Source of the DNA: Thioclava atlantica | GTDB lineage: Bacteria > Pseudomonadota > Alphaproteobacteria > Rhodobacterales > Rhodobacteraceae | Reading direction: 5' to 3' | Assembly: GCF_000737065.1 (NCBI RefSeq) | Contig: NZ_AQRC01000011.1 | Location: forward strand, 1-64,000 | DNA length: 64,000 nucleotides | In this document: positions 15,067 to 23,226 of the stretch, piece after piece | How the letters are laid out: every line of letters starts with the position of its first letter | How positions within the stretch are numbered: position 1 is the first letter of the stretch | Translations under genes and position numbers: made by a program | The notes under the pieces: model-generated | The model's database searches: none | What the model was told of the DNA's origin: nothing | What the model saw: the letters and a program-made list of their open reading frames with translations, nothing else

Positions 15067-17613
15067 ATGTTCTACCCTTTTCTCGTCGCCGATCCCCGCT
15101 CCGGCCTGCAGTATCGTCTGACCGATACCGGTCTCGCAGAGCTATCCCTCGCCCCCAAAGCCCAAGAGTGGGCGCCGGGACGAGTGATTGCGGAAGACCC
15201 TCACCCGGTCTGGCAAGAGAGCTTGGCCAATGCACCGGTCGAGACAATGTCGGCCGTCAGCGCGGCGTTGGATGGTCTGGTGCTGGCCACTGCCGATCTG
15301 CGCATTCCATCAGCGGGCGCTATGGGCGAAAGCCGTGCAGGGCGACATCTGGATGCTCTGATCGCACTTTGGCGCAAGCTGGGTGACGCTTTGCCCGATG
15401 GGCTGGCTGCGGTCCGCCATGTTCTGGACCTGCCGCATGGGCGGTTTCTTGACCCATTGCCGGTTGTTGAAGGGTCCCTTGACCCGCATGCACCAGCCGC
15501 GATGAAGGCGCTTTATGGAAGACTCAAGGATGAATTCGGGGCTGTGGCTGCGCCCGCCAAGGCGCGCGCGGCGCGTGAAGGATCGCGGCTGTACGCTTTG
15601 CAGGGTGGGGTAGCCGAGGGCGCAATCAAGGCCGCGCCAAAGGATGACAGCCTCGCCTTTTATGGGTTGCGCGATGTGGCTGCCTGCGCTGATTTTGCGG
15701 CGGCCCGTGCGCGTGCCCTGATCGAAAGTGGTATCCCGGCGCGCGAGATTGCCGTACTGGCCGCTGGTGATACGCGCCAGATCGCGCGCGCCTTTACCGA
15801 TCAAGGCGTGCCGATTTCAGGACTTCCTGGCAGCCTGCCAGAGCGCGACCTCGTTGGTGAAGCAGCACTTCAACTGGGGTTAGCCAAGCGCACACCCACA
15901 CCGGCGATGGTCCTTGCGAGTCTGGCTTTGTCACCGCTGATGCCATGGTCAGCCCAAACCGGGCGCGACCTTGCCGAAAGCATTATGAGTGGTGACTTTC
16001 GCGGTGATATCCTCTCACCCACCCCCGCATACAAAGACCTCTGGACGGATATTCGGGCATCCGCCGGCAGCCTTGCGCAACTGCGTTTCCTGCTCGACCG
16101 GATCTGTGAGCGCATAGCGCAAGGGAACGAGGTTCGAGCCCGTCTGTCGATCCCGCCCGGCGAGGGTAGCCCAGATTGGGAAGCTATCCTGCGCGGTATT
16201 CAGATTGCGTCGCCGCCGCGCGCCGATGCAGACCGCAACCTTGAAGGCGTCAGCCTGTGGGCTTCGCACGAAACTCCGTGGCGGCAGTGCCGACATCTGA
16301 TTATCGCGGATTTCAACGACGGTCAGTATCCGACCCGGCCCCGCGCAAACCCGCTGTTTCTGGACAGCGAAATCACTGCAATTCGAACCTCCACCGGTTT
16401 GCGGCTTCGCGGCCGGGCTGAGGGATTGGCCGAAAGCCTCTCCCTCTTTGACCAGCAGCTTCAGGCGGTCGCGGAGTCTGTGACGTTTCTGATCCCTTGG
16501 CGCGATCTGTCGGGCGCGCGGCAGCAACCTTCAGCTGGGCTATCGCTGGTCGCACGCGCACTATCGGATATAGAAGAAGCTCATGATCTGATCCTCGACC
16601 TGTCGCGCCTGCCGCCCGGCGACTGGCCTTTGGCACATCACCGTCTTCCCCCCTTGCCGGAACCGGACGACCTCCCCGAGGCTCTTTCGTTCCCCGGCCT
16701 CGATCTGTTGGCGCTCCGTCGTAAGGATGACGGGACGAGCAAACCCCAATCACCCTCACGGCTGGAAACGCTTCTGGTCAGCCCATTGGCATGGCTGCTG
16801 GACGAGGTTGGGGCTGGCGACATGTCCTGGTCGGCAGAGGACCTCGATGTCATGGCCAAAGGCAACATTGCCCATGACGTGTTTGAACATGTATTCCTCA
16901 AAGATCAGCCCGTGCCAGAACCTGCGGAACTAACCGACGCTGTGGCGCAAGCCTATGATCGTGCGCTCACCCGCCACGCGGGGTTTCTGCGCAGCGCATC
17001 CTGGGAAATGGAGCGTAGCGGGCTGGAGCGTGAGATACTTCAAGCGGCACTGCGCTGGCGCGAACATCTGCTGGCGCTTGGCGCAAAGATCATCGGCAAC
17101 GAAATCTGGCTGGCAGGTGACGCGCATGGCATCAACCTGCACGGCAAGGCCGATGCGATCCTTGAGTTGCCTGACGGTGCACTGCTTGTCGTCGATCACA
17201 AGAAAAGCAGCACATCGGCCCGCCGCAGGCGCATGGAGGCCGGGTGGGATCTGCAAGCAGGGCTATACCGTGACATGCTCGCCCGTCCTTTTCGGAGGGA
17301 CGGCGACGGGATGGACCCTCTGATCGGCCGAAAGGTGGGGATTGCTTATCACCTGATGAATGATGGTGGGCTCTTGACCTCCGGGTTTGTACCTGCAGAA
17401 GGATCGCCCGCCCGCGACATGGGCGACACGGTCAATGATGCGGCTGTTGCAATGCTTGCTGAACGGCTGGCGCAGCTAGGGGCCGGCCGGGTGGTGCTGA
17501 ATACCTCAGCCGATGAGGGCTTTTTCAAGAAAGAAGCAGGGTTCACGCCCTATGCGCTGACCGATGGCTCGACCCTGGTTACCGCGTTCATCCGCCAGAT
17601 CGAGGAGGTATGA
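15067..17613 (+). CDS. AddB/RecB-like PD-(D/E)XK nuclease with degenerate helicase domain
   Basis: This protein of about 848 residues (ATG 15067; an upstream start is possible) has an AddB-like architecture. The N-terminal two thirds resemble an inactivated UvrD/AddB helicase, with no Walker A and a remnant helicase block IIADFNDGQYPTRPRANPLF. The C-terminal RecB-type nuclease carries motif GNIAHDVFEH (G-x3-H), GKADAILELPDG, VVDHKKS and the LQAGLY helix, the full catalytic set. No four-cysteine iron-sulphur cluster is seen. Such proteins normally act with a UvrD-like helicase encoded next door, in recombinational repair or phage defence. Here the downstream gene is cut off after a few codons by a transposon. 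It is shorter than typical chromosomal AddB. Confidence 0.8.
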   Translation: MFYPFLVADPRSGLQYRLTDTGLAELSLAPKAQEWAPGRVIAEDPHPVWQESLANAPVETMSAVSAALDGLVLATADLRIPSAGAMGESRAGRHLDALIALWRKLGDALPDGLAAVRHVLDLPHGRFLDPLPVVEGSLDPHAPAAMKALYGRLKDEFGAVAAPAKARAAREGSRLYALQGGVAEGAIKAAPKDDSLAFYGLRDVAACADFAAARARALIESGIPAREIAVLAAGDTRQIARAFTDQGVPISGLPGSLPERDLVGEAALQLGLAKRTPTPAMVLASLALSPLMPWSAQTGRDLAESIMSGDFRGDILSPTPAYKDLWTDIRASAGSLAQLRFLLDRICERIAQGNEVRARLSIPPGEGSPDWEAILRGIQIASPPRADADRNLEGVSLWASHETPWRQCRHLIIADFNDGQYPTRPRANPLFLDSEITAIRTSTGLRLRGRAEGLAESLSLFDQQLQAVAESVTFLIPWRDLSGARQQPSAGLSLVARALSDIEEAHDLILDLSRLPPGDWPLAHHRLPPLPEPDDLPEALSFPGLDLLALRRKDDGTSKPQSPSRLETLLVSPLAWLLDEVGAGDMSWSAEDLDVMAKGNIAHDVFEHVFLKDQPVPEPAELTDAVAQAYDRALTRHAGFLRSASWEMERSGLEREILQAALRWREHLLALGAKIIGNEIWLAGDAHGINLHGKADAILELPDGALLVVDHKKSSTSARRRRMEAGWDLQAGLYRDMLARPFRRDGDGMDPLIGRKVGIAYHLMNDGGLLTSGFVPAEGSPARDMGDTVNDAAVAMLAERLAQLGAGRVVLNTSADEGFFKKEAGFTPYALTDGSTLVTAFIRQIEEV

Positions 17614-17615
17614 CC

Positions 17616-17641
17616 ATGGACGGAGCAGATTCAGACCGAGG
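17616..17641 (+). pseudogene. First codons of a gene cut by the TniABQ element
   Basis: Three bases after the stop of the AddB-like gene an ATG opens a frame that reads MDGADSDRG before the TGTCGCG transposon end at 17642. The preceding GAGGAGGT at 17602-17609 is an excellent ribosome site at the right distance. Tight coupling suggests the missing gene was the nuclease's partner, most likely a UvrD-type helicase; this last point is inference. Confidence 0.45.
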
Positions 17642-17709
17642 TGTCGCGTTGCCCTTAATTCTGAGACGCGGCGCGTTTGACGACAATTTTTGCCCTTAAT
17701 TGCGAGATT
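17642..17709. repeat. Left-end transposase-binding repeats of copy 1
   Basis: Two direct 20-bp motifs follow the terminal TGTCGCG: TTGCCCTTAATTCTGAGACG (17649-17668) and TTGCCCTTAATTGCGAGATT (17690-17709). They match the motifs at the right end and are the expected TniA-binding sites. The stop codon of tniQ at 17696-17698 falls inside the second motif. Confidence 0.8.
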
Positions 17710-18547
17710 CGGCTTTCGTCGGGCCTGTGCTTCTTGCGCGCCTTTGCGCAATATGATCAACCGCAACAAGCAGACGTGGCTCTTTCTCGAAGGCGCGCAA
17801 TAGAGCAACCCTTGCATAGTCGTCGATGCCGGAGCTTGAGATGGCCGCTTTGACCAGCGGACGTGATCGGGCGGCATCAATGGCAGCAAGGCCGAACAGC
17901 CTCACTTCTGGTTTGTGGCTCTGAAGAGCGTATGCCGGATCTCCGCGGAAGGCCTTTAATGATATGGCAAAGGTGACCGCGCGCATTGCGCGCCGAAGTT
18001 GCCTGAGACTGCGTAATCGCGCGGCGTATTCAAGCCGCGCTGCGCCGTGGCGCGCACGATTTATCAGCTTTTCGGGCATCTGTTCACCACCGTCCTTGCC
18101 AAGGGTCTGCACAAGTCTCGTCCCGCAAACTTGGCAGTCAAATGCCCAGGCCCGCCTCCAATGCCTGAGCGAAAGACCCTCTCTGGCGCATTGCATGCAA
18201 TGCTGGAATGGCATCTGAGCCGTCAGCGAGGCTTCTCGTGGCGTCATTGCCGGAAAGGTCAAAGATCGAACAACATCTGGGTTAACCCGTGCGGCGTTGG
18301 CAATCTTCGCCGCCGCAGCCGCGTCGACGTTGAAGTCCAAGGCGGTGCCATGCGCGGTATCGATTCTGAGATGAGCCAGTAGTTCCGCATCATCACAGTA
18401 GTTGGCCGCCGCCAGCCGAGACAACCAACCTGACAACAACTCGTCTGGCAGCGGCGCGACAGTCTTGGGCAGCGGGTGCGGCTTCACACCCGGGACTTCT
18501 GGAGCCGCCGATGGGGGTTCGCATGGCGCGACCAAACCGGCGTCCAT
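17696..18547 (-). CDS. tniQ: TniQ targeting protein, copy 1
   Basis: This 283-residue TniQ-family protein is the target-selection partner of the TniA/TniB machinery. It has the TniQ block LPDELLSGWLSRLAAANY (about residues 33-50), then a zinc-finger pair CMQC (about 117-120) and CQVC (about 138-141) separated by W-rich sequence, and a helical C-terminal part. It overlaps the end of tniB by 64 bases and its stop lies inside a transposon-end repeat. Its first 151 residues are identical to copy 2, whereas the rest has diverged strongly, which points to a recombination or conversion boundary within the gene. Confidence 0.88.
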   Translation of the reverse strand: MDAGLVAPCEPPSAAPEVPGVKPHPLPKTVAPLPDELLSGWLSRLAAANYCDDAELLAHLRIDTAHGTALDFNVDAAAAAKIANAARVNPDVVRSLTFPAMTPREASLTAQMPFQHCMQCAREGLSLRHWRRAWAFDCQVCGTRLVQTLGKDGGEQMPEKLINRARHGAARLEYAARLRSLRQLRRAMRAVTFAISLKAFRGDPAYALQSHKPEVRLFGLAAIDAARSRPLVKAAISSSGIDDYARVALLRAFEKEPRLLVAVDHIAQRRARSTGPTKAESRN

Positions 18548-18807
18548 TTTGCGATTGCGTCATCGGTGATGCATTCCTCGCCTGTGATAATGGCGTCGAT
18601 GGAAAGATCCTTGACCAGAGCGAAGATGCGCGAGGTCACCCCACCGGTCAGTGCCAAGACCTGCTTGAGAGATTTGACCTTCAGGTTGGACTTCTTTTCC
18701 AGTGGCATGGCAGCAATAAGGGTCTGGATCATGTCCGAGAACTCGGCATCGTCGCGCCAGTTTGGCAGATGATGTTCGTCCAGCCGTCGGGCAAGCTGGA
18801 TATCACC
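18096..18807. repeat. 712-bp tract identical between the two TniABQ copies
   Basis: Bases 18096-18807 match 29942-30653 without a visible difference, while sequence on both sides diverges abruptly. The tract covers the 5' half of tniQ and the 3' third of tniB. Such a sharply bounded identical block within otherwise diverged paralogues is typical of recent gene conversion or recombination. Confidence 0.85.
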
Positions 18808-19365
18808 ACGGATGGCGTCGACGGCCTCGCTGACCCCAAGACAGACCAGTGACACCTCGAGCTCATTGCTGAGATAACGAAGAACATTGAGAAAGCGTCG
18901 CTGTTCGCGGTGGGTCCCGGCCAAGAGGTTGTGGACCTCGTCGATCATGATCATCCGCAGGCCAAGGTCGCGCAAAAGCGCAACAACACGGACTTCGAGG
19001 GAGGCCACATTTTGAGCGCGCGCGCCCAGTGCCGTGGCCGGTGCCCCGACGGACGCCAGGATGTGCAGATAGAACCGCCGTTCGTCGGGAGCTGGCGGTG
19101 CTTGTAACAGCAAGAGCGGCGTTCGCGTAATTCCCGATGCTGGGTCATATTCCGGTGCATATCTGCGCGACAGGTTGCGGGCGATCATCGTCTTTCCGAT
19201 CCCGGATGCGCCATGCACAAGAAGGCCAGGCATACGGGTTTGCCTTGGCGCTTCGATCATACACTGCAAACGGTCCAGAACTTGTTCGGCCCGCGGAAAG
19301 CCGATCCAGATATCCGATTGAATGAGGGCGATCCGACCGTCTTCCTCTGTTGTCCCTGCCCTCAA
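18484..19365 (-). CDS. tniB: TniB AAA+ transposition ATPase, copy 1
   Basis: This protein of about 293 residues belongs to the TniB/TnsC AAA+ family, which links target selection to the transposase. Walker A is GASGIGKT, Walker B is MIMIDEVHNLL, and an arginine-rich sensor region and C-terminal helical domain follow. I prefer the TTG at 19365, just beyond the tniA stop and preceded by GGAGAG. A GTG further upstream inside tniA would add about 17 residues. It overlaps tniQ at its 3' end, so tniA-tniB-tniQ form one compact operon. Its C-terminal third is identical in nucleotide sequence to copy 2. Confidence 0.88.
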   Translation of the reverse strand: MRAGTTEEDGRIALIQSDIWIGFPRAEQVLDRLQCMIEAPRQTRMPGLLVHGASGIGKTMIARNLSRRYAPEYDPASGITRTPLLLLQAPPAPDERRFYLHILASVGAPATALGARAQNVASLEVRVVALLRDLGLRMIMIDEVHNLLAGTHREQRRFLNVLRYLSNELEVSLVCLGVSEAVDAIRGDIQLARRLDEHHLPNWRDDAEFSDMIQTLIAAMPLEKKSNLKVKSLKQVLALTGGVTSRIFALVKDLSIDAIITGEECITDDAIAKWTPVWSRHANPHRRLQKSRV

Positions 19366-19366
19366 T

Positions 19367-21001
19367 TCACCATCTCTCCACTTTGAACAATGGGCGCGAT
19401 GTATCACCCGTGTCGATCGGGCGCAGCCCTTCGGTTTTCGAGACAGCCGAGTTGGTGCCCTCCAATGTCCCTTTTCTTTCACGGGATCGGCGTTCGGCCT
19501 TCGTTAGGCCCCGGCTTTCAAACTCGATCTGGCGTTGCTGTCGGATCAGCTCAGCCAAGACCAACTCATTGGACCCGGATTTGCCAAGGGCACGGGCCTT
19601 CCTCATGGCTTCGCGATATTCCCAGAGCGGCACGGGCGGAATTTCCAAGTTTCTGTAACGCGCCTCAACATATCGGCCATCGTCCAATTCGACCCAGATC
19701 ATTGAGATATCGCGAGGGTCGTAGCGAACGACCACCTTCCCATCGCCGCGCCCAATGTGGCCTGCAAGAGCATCCGACCAGTACCGTATCTGGAACAGAT
19801 GGATGCCGTCACGCCTGACCTTACGCAGTTCGCTCGGCAAGAAGCTCACCCGAAAAGCTTCCATCTCGAAGGGGATGTCGCCCATCATTTCCGCTGAGAG
19901 TGCCTCCCATTTGGCGACGGGCGTACAGCCAAGACTTGAATGAATGCTGTTGTTGTAGCGGCAGATTTCCAGAGCAAACCAGCGATCGAAGTCGCTTAAG
20001 GTCATCGTGGCCATGCCCTCGGCGTCATAGTCGCCCTTGGCCACGACCGAGGATTGCGTTGTTCCAGGCAACAGGTGCACGGCCCCCATCATCGTGCCGA
20101 TCAATCGTTCGATGTGCCCTCCGAAATGAGGACTGCCTGGCGGCCGATAGACCAGATCGATCCCCCATTCCGCACATGCCGACCGAAAGGCTTGCGACCG
20201 GAAATCGCGCCCGTTATCGACGTGGATCCTATGCGGTTTACCCTGCGCGGGCCAAGGAACATTGCACACCAATTCCGCCAGAAGTTCCGCCTTGGGGGCC
20301 ACAGCCTGTGTCAGGCAAAGCGCCACCGACAGACGCGAAGGTGCCTCGAGAGAGGTGTAATATCCGGTCACCATCCGCGTTGCGACGTCGATCGCCAGCG
20401 TGACCCAAGGCCGCCCAATTGGTTGGCGTTCAAAACTGTCGACGAGAATGATGTCCGCAGGCGTATGGTCGATTTGCACGACCTCCAGTGGCTGGTTTGC
20501 CTTGTTGTCGCCTACGACCGGCGCAAACTTCTGGCGGGCCGCCTTTGCGCCTTCGCGTGCCTTGGCAATTTCGCGGGCATCTATTGCATCCAGCCTGCGC
20601 TGAACCGTCCGACGTGTCGGCGGTTGCAAGCCCTGCTGCCAGCACGCGCTGCGAATTTCTGTCACGACGCGCGACAGGCTTGGACGTTCCCGCCTTAAGA
20701 AATAACGGCGAAGATGTTCTTCAATCACCGCTTCCACCTTGCCGGATATCAAGGTTGTACCAGTCGGGCGGCCCCGTTTCCGCGGTACCAGAGCGCTGGT
20801 GCGCCCACCCTCTTCGGCCAGACGCTTTATCCAGCGCCAGACAGTCGCCCTGCTGACACCAAGCTCCCAAACAGCATCATTGATGCCACTTTCCAGACTG
20901 CCAGTTCCTTTGAGATATGCATGAACAAGCGGACGCAGAACGGCCGCCCTGCGCGCCTCCTCAGCACCAGCGGCAACGGAGTCTTCGCGATCATCATCCA
21001 T
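19367..21001 (-). CDS. tniA: TniA Mu-type DDE transposase, copy 1
   Basis: This 544-residue integrase-fold transposase begins at ATG 21001. An N-terminal helix-turn-helix region (ELGVSRATVWRWIKRLAEE, about residues 48-66) and a second DNA-binding domain precede the catalytic core. The DDE residues are in VVQIDHTPAD, IHVDNGRDF and GHIERLIG, followed by a Mu C-terminal beta-barrel (VVRYDPRDISMIWV). All three catalytic residues and the domain order are intact, so the protein should be active. It is the first gene of the operon, reading inward from the right end, whose repeat array probably also contains its promoter. Confidence 0.9.
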   Translation of the reverse strand: MDDDREDSVAAGAEEARRAAVLRPLVHAYLKGTGSLESGINDAVWELGVSRATVWRWIKRLAEEGGRTSALVPRKRGRPTGTTLISGKVEAVIEEHLRRYFLRRERPSLSRVVTEIRSACWQQGLQPPTRRTVQRRLDAIDAREIAKAREGAKAARQKFAPVVGDNKANQPLEVVQIDHTPADIILVDSFERQPIGRPWVTLAIDVATRMVTGYYTSLEAPSRLSVALCLTQAVAPKAELLAELVCNVPWPAQGKPHRIHVDNGRDFRSQAFRSACAEWGIDLVYRPPGSPHFGGHIERLIGTMMGAVHLLPGTTQSSVVAKGDYDAEGMATMTLSDFDRWFALEICRYNNSIHSSLGCTPVAKWEALSAEMMGDIPFEMEAFRVSFLPSELRKVRRDGIHLFQIRYWSDALAGHIGRGDGKVVVRYDPRDISMIWVELDDGRYVEARYRNLEIPPVPLWEYREAMRKARALGKSGSNELVLAELIRQQRQIEFESRGLTKAERRSRERKGTLEGTNSAVSKTEGLRPIDTGDTSRPLFKVERW

Positions 21002-21032
21002 CAATATTTGCCATACGAAGCTGCGAACCCTG

Positions 21033-21147
21033 TCTCAGGTTTAAGGGCAAAAATATCGGAATTAAAGGCAAAATCTCATATTTAAGGGCAAAGCACAGCC
21101 GTTGATTTCGTTGGATTTTTCATCCCACAATTAAGGGCTACGCGACA
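21033..21147. repeat. Right-end transposase-binding repeats of copy 1
   Basis: Four inverted copies of the GCCCTTAA-type motif occur here: 21033-21052, 21055-21072, 21073-21092 and 21121-21140, followed by CGCGACA at the end. The first three are packed at about 20-bp spacing, as in Tn7-like right ends. The second copy is degenerate (CCTTTAA). Confidence 0.8.
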
Positions 21148-21297
21148 GCCCCGGGGGAAGGGGAAATCGAATGGACAGCTGTCTTCCGTGCCTTGGCTGC
21201 TTGCGAAAGCGACCCGCACCTCGTGCTGGAACTGCGTGATAATGCGGACATTCCGAAGGGATTTCGCGCGCTGAGTGATCTTGGTGTGGTGATTTGA
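21148..21297 (+). pseudogene. C-terminal remnant of a sugar phosphate isomerase/epimerase (TIM barrel)
   Basis: Immediately outside the transposon an open frame of 49 codons ends at TGA 21295-21297. It contains PGEGEIEWTAVFRAL, HLVLELRDNADIPKG and LSDLGVV, a pattern typical of the last strands and helix of xylose-isomerase-like TIM-barrel proteins. The rest of the gene is absent, and the other side of the transposon carries an unrelated gene. It is cut on the right by an IS element starting at about 21298. Confidence 0.6.
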
Positions 21298-22306
21298 CAG
21301 CTTGTTGCATGGGTCGCGGATTTTGGCGAAGACGCCGGTTCTGATATCCTCAAGGTAGCGCCCTATGCCGCATATATTCAACGCTGGTCGACGCGATAAG
21401 TTTTCCAAGGCGAAATACACGGTGACGAATTGGTCGGATTTCAACGAGGCTCTGCGCCGTCGCGGAGACGTTACGATCTGGCTTGAGGCCGGGGCTGCCG
21501 GGCGATGGTCAGCGCCGAAGCGAAAGGGTCGCGGTGGTCAGCCAAAATATTCGGACTTCGCGATTGAGACGTGTCTGACGCGGGGGCTGATCTTTCACCA
21601 GCCGTTGCATCAGACCCAAGAGTTCGTCCGGTCGCTACTTGGACTGATGGGCGTGGAGTTGCCGGTTCCAGACTTCTCGACCTTATCGCGGCGGGCGATT
21701 GACCTCTCGGTCGTGGACGAAAGGCCACAATCCAGTGGCCCCACCACGCTGATCGTGGATAGCACAGGCCTGAAGATCCATCGCGGTTCGGGCTGGCAGG
21801 ACGAAAAGCATGGCACGTGAAAGACCCGCAAATCCTGGCGTCAACTGCACATCGGGTATGACCCGGACAGCGGTGAGATCGTCGCCTCACTGTTGACCAC
21901 AGACCAGATCGGCGACGAAACCGCCTTGCCCGACCTCATCGTGGGGATCGCAAGCTAGGTGACCCGCGTTCTGGCGGACGCCGCTTATGATGGCACCGTA
22001 GTTTCCGATTGCTTGACCCAAAAGTTCTGACCCGATGTCGAGATCACCATCCCGCCACTAATTACCGCTGTTCCCGGCCTACGCGATGGGCGCAACGCTC
22101 ACATAGAGCATATCGCCGAGCATGGCCGAATGGCAGGGTAGTCAGCAACGGGATACAATCGCAGAGCCCTCGTCGAAGCCCAGATCGGGCGCCACAAAGA
22201 CCCTCAACCGCATGACCCGCCTCGGTCATGCGGTCTTCAAACGTGCCGCATAGTCGTTCGGGGAAAGGGGCGCCTGCACCCATATTTTGACCCATGCAAC
22301 AAGCTG
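21298..22306 (+). mobile_element. Decayed IS5-family element (about 1.0 kb)
   Basis: Perfect 18-bp terminal inverted repeats CAGCTTGTTGCATGGGTC (21298-21315, and complement at 22289-22306) bound a transposase gene broken by several stops. The ends are related to those of the IS at 13836-14879 (shared CTTGTTGCA), but the transposases differ. The left repeat abuts the stop codon of the isomerase remnant. Confidence 0.8.
21365..22252 (+). pseudogene. IS5-family transposase with multiple stop codons
   Basis: The first 151 codons read as an IS5-type transposase: YTVTNWSDFNEALRRRGD, YSDFAIETCLT, VPDFSTLSRRA, LIVDSTGLKIHRGSGW. A TGA then replaces the Trp or Arg codon after KHGT at about 21820. Further sequence (RQLHIGYDPDSGEIVAS, LADAAYDGTVV, RALVEAQIGRHK) continues in the same frame but with at least three additional stops. 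The element cannot make an active transposase. Confidence 0.8.
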
Positions 22307-22377
22307 GCATGAAAGAAAACTGAACCGTTGAGGTGATGGCTCATTGTTCGAGCAAATCACCTTGGCATCTGCTTAAA

Positions 22378-23202
22378 TCACCGGAACTTCGCACGGAGCA
22401 TATTGCTGAGTATATCCACAACGGTCACACAGGCGAGGATGACCAGCAAAACCGCTGACACCTGTGGGTAGTCCAGAAGGCGGAGCGAGCCGACGAGCTC
22501 AGTGCCGATACCGCCTGCACCAACCATACCCATGACGGTCGAGGCTCGAAAATTATATTCCCAGCGATACATGCTCACATCTGCGAATTGCGGAAAGACT
22601 TGAGGCAGGACGCCATGCAGGATGACTTGCATTGACGTGGCTCCTGACGCCTCGGTCGCTTCAATCGGTGCAGGATGCGCGTGCTCGATGGCCTCCGCAA
22701 AGAATTTTCCGACCATTCCAACCGAATGGAGGCCAAGGGCCAAAACACCAGGCAACATGCCAAACCCTACAGCTGCAACGAAAATTATACCCATGATCAA
22801 TTCTGGGATCGAGCGAAGCGTATTCAGGACGACCCGCGAGACTTGGTAGATAACCTTGTTGGGCGATGTGTTCCGTGCGGCCAAGAAGCCCAGTGGCAAA
22901 GAGAGAGCGACCGCCAGCGCCGTGCCGGCGATAGACATAGCCAGCGTCTCGACAAGGGGTCCTACCCAGTCGCGCCAACGGCCGAAATCCGGCGGGAACA
23001 TCTCAGTGCCGAGGATACCGATAGCCGGCAAGCCGCTGGTCAACCGGCTCCGATCTAGCATCCCGGTCATCCATAGCGATACAATGACGATCGCGGCGAC
23101 TACGGCGATTTGAAGGAGCAGCTTTCGCCGCCCCTTGCTGTCCTCGGCCAGCACATCTTCAGCGTTGGTCAGCGCAGGCTGGGCAGTCAAGAGGCGGGTC
23201 AT
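22378..23202 (-). CDS. ptxC: Phosphite/phosphonate ABC transporter permease
   Basis: The 274-residue inner-membrane permease has five to six hydrophobic segments and the PhnE-type EAA loop (EATEASGATSMQVILHGVLP, about residues 185-204) that contacts the ATPase. Family members import phosphonate, phosphate-ester or phosphite. It is the third gene of the minus-strand trio ATPase - binding protein - permease. An AGGAG ribosome site precedes its ATG. Because a phosphite dehydrogenase is divergently encoded, phosphite is the most probable substrate and ptxC the best name. Its 3' end is 72 bases from a decayed IS. Confidence 0.9.
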   Translation of the reverse strand: MTRLLTAQPALTNAEDVLAEDSKGRRKLLLQIAVVAAIVIVSLWMTGMLDRSRLTSGLPAIGILGTEMFPPDFGRWRDWVGPLVETLAMSIAGTALAVALSLPLGFLAARNTSPNKVIYQVSRVVLNTLRSIPELIMGIIFVAAVGFGMLPGVLALGLHSVGMVGKFFAEAIEHAHPAPIEATEASGATSMQVILHGVLPQVFPQFADVSMYRWEYNFRASTVMGMVGAGGIGTELVGSLRLLDYPQVSAVLLVILACVTVVDILSNMLRAKFR

Positions 23203-23226
23203 GGCGGTCTCCTAGTTCGGGCATTC

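Larger units (their letters stand above)
17642..21147 (-). mobile_element. TniA-TniB-TniQ transposon, copy 1 (3.5 kb, no cargo)
   Basis: The element is bounded by TGTCGCG at 17642 and its complement CGCGACA ending at 21147, and contains only tniA, tniB and tniQ (all minus strand). Arrays of a roughly 20-bp GCCCTTAA-type motif sit at both ends. The layout matches Tn5053/Tn402-like transposons (Mu-type DDE transposase, AAA+ ATPase, targeting protein) but no resolvase gene or cargo is present. The five bases outside the ends differ (CGAGG and GCCCC), and the flanks belong to unrelated genes, so the insertion is not a simple one. A second copy in the same orientation lies at 29488-32993. Confidence 0.88.

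Noticed and set aside
14867-15247. Minus-strand frame between the IS and the nuclease gene
   Set aside because: It overlaps the IS end and the start of the nuclease gene and resembles no protein family.
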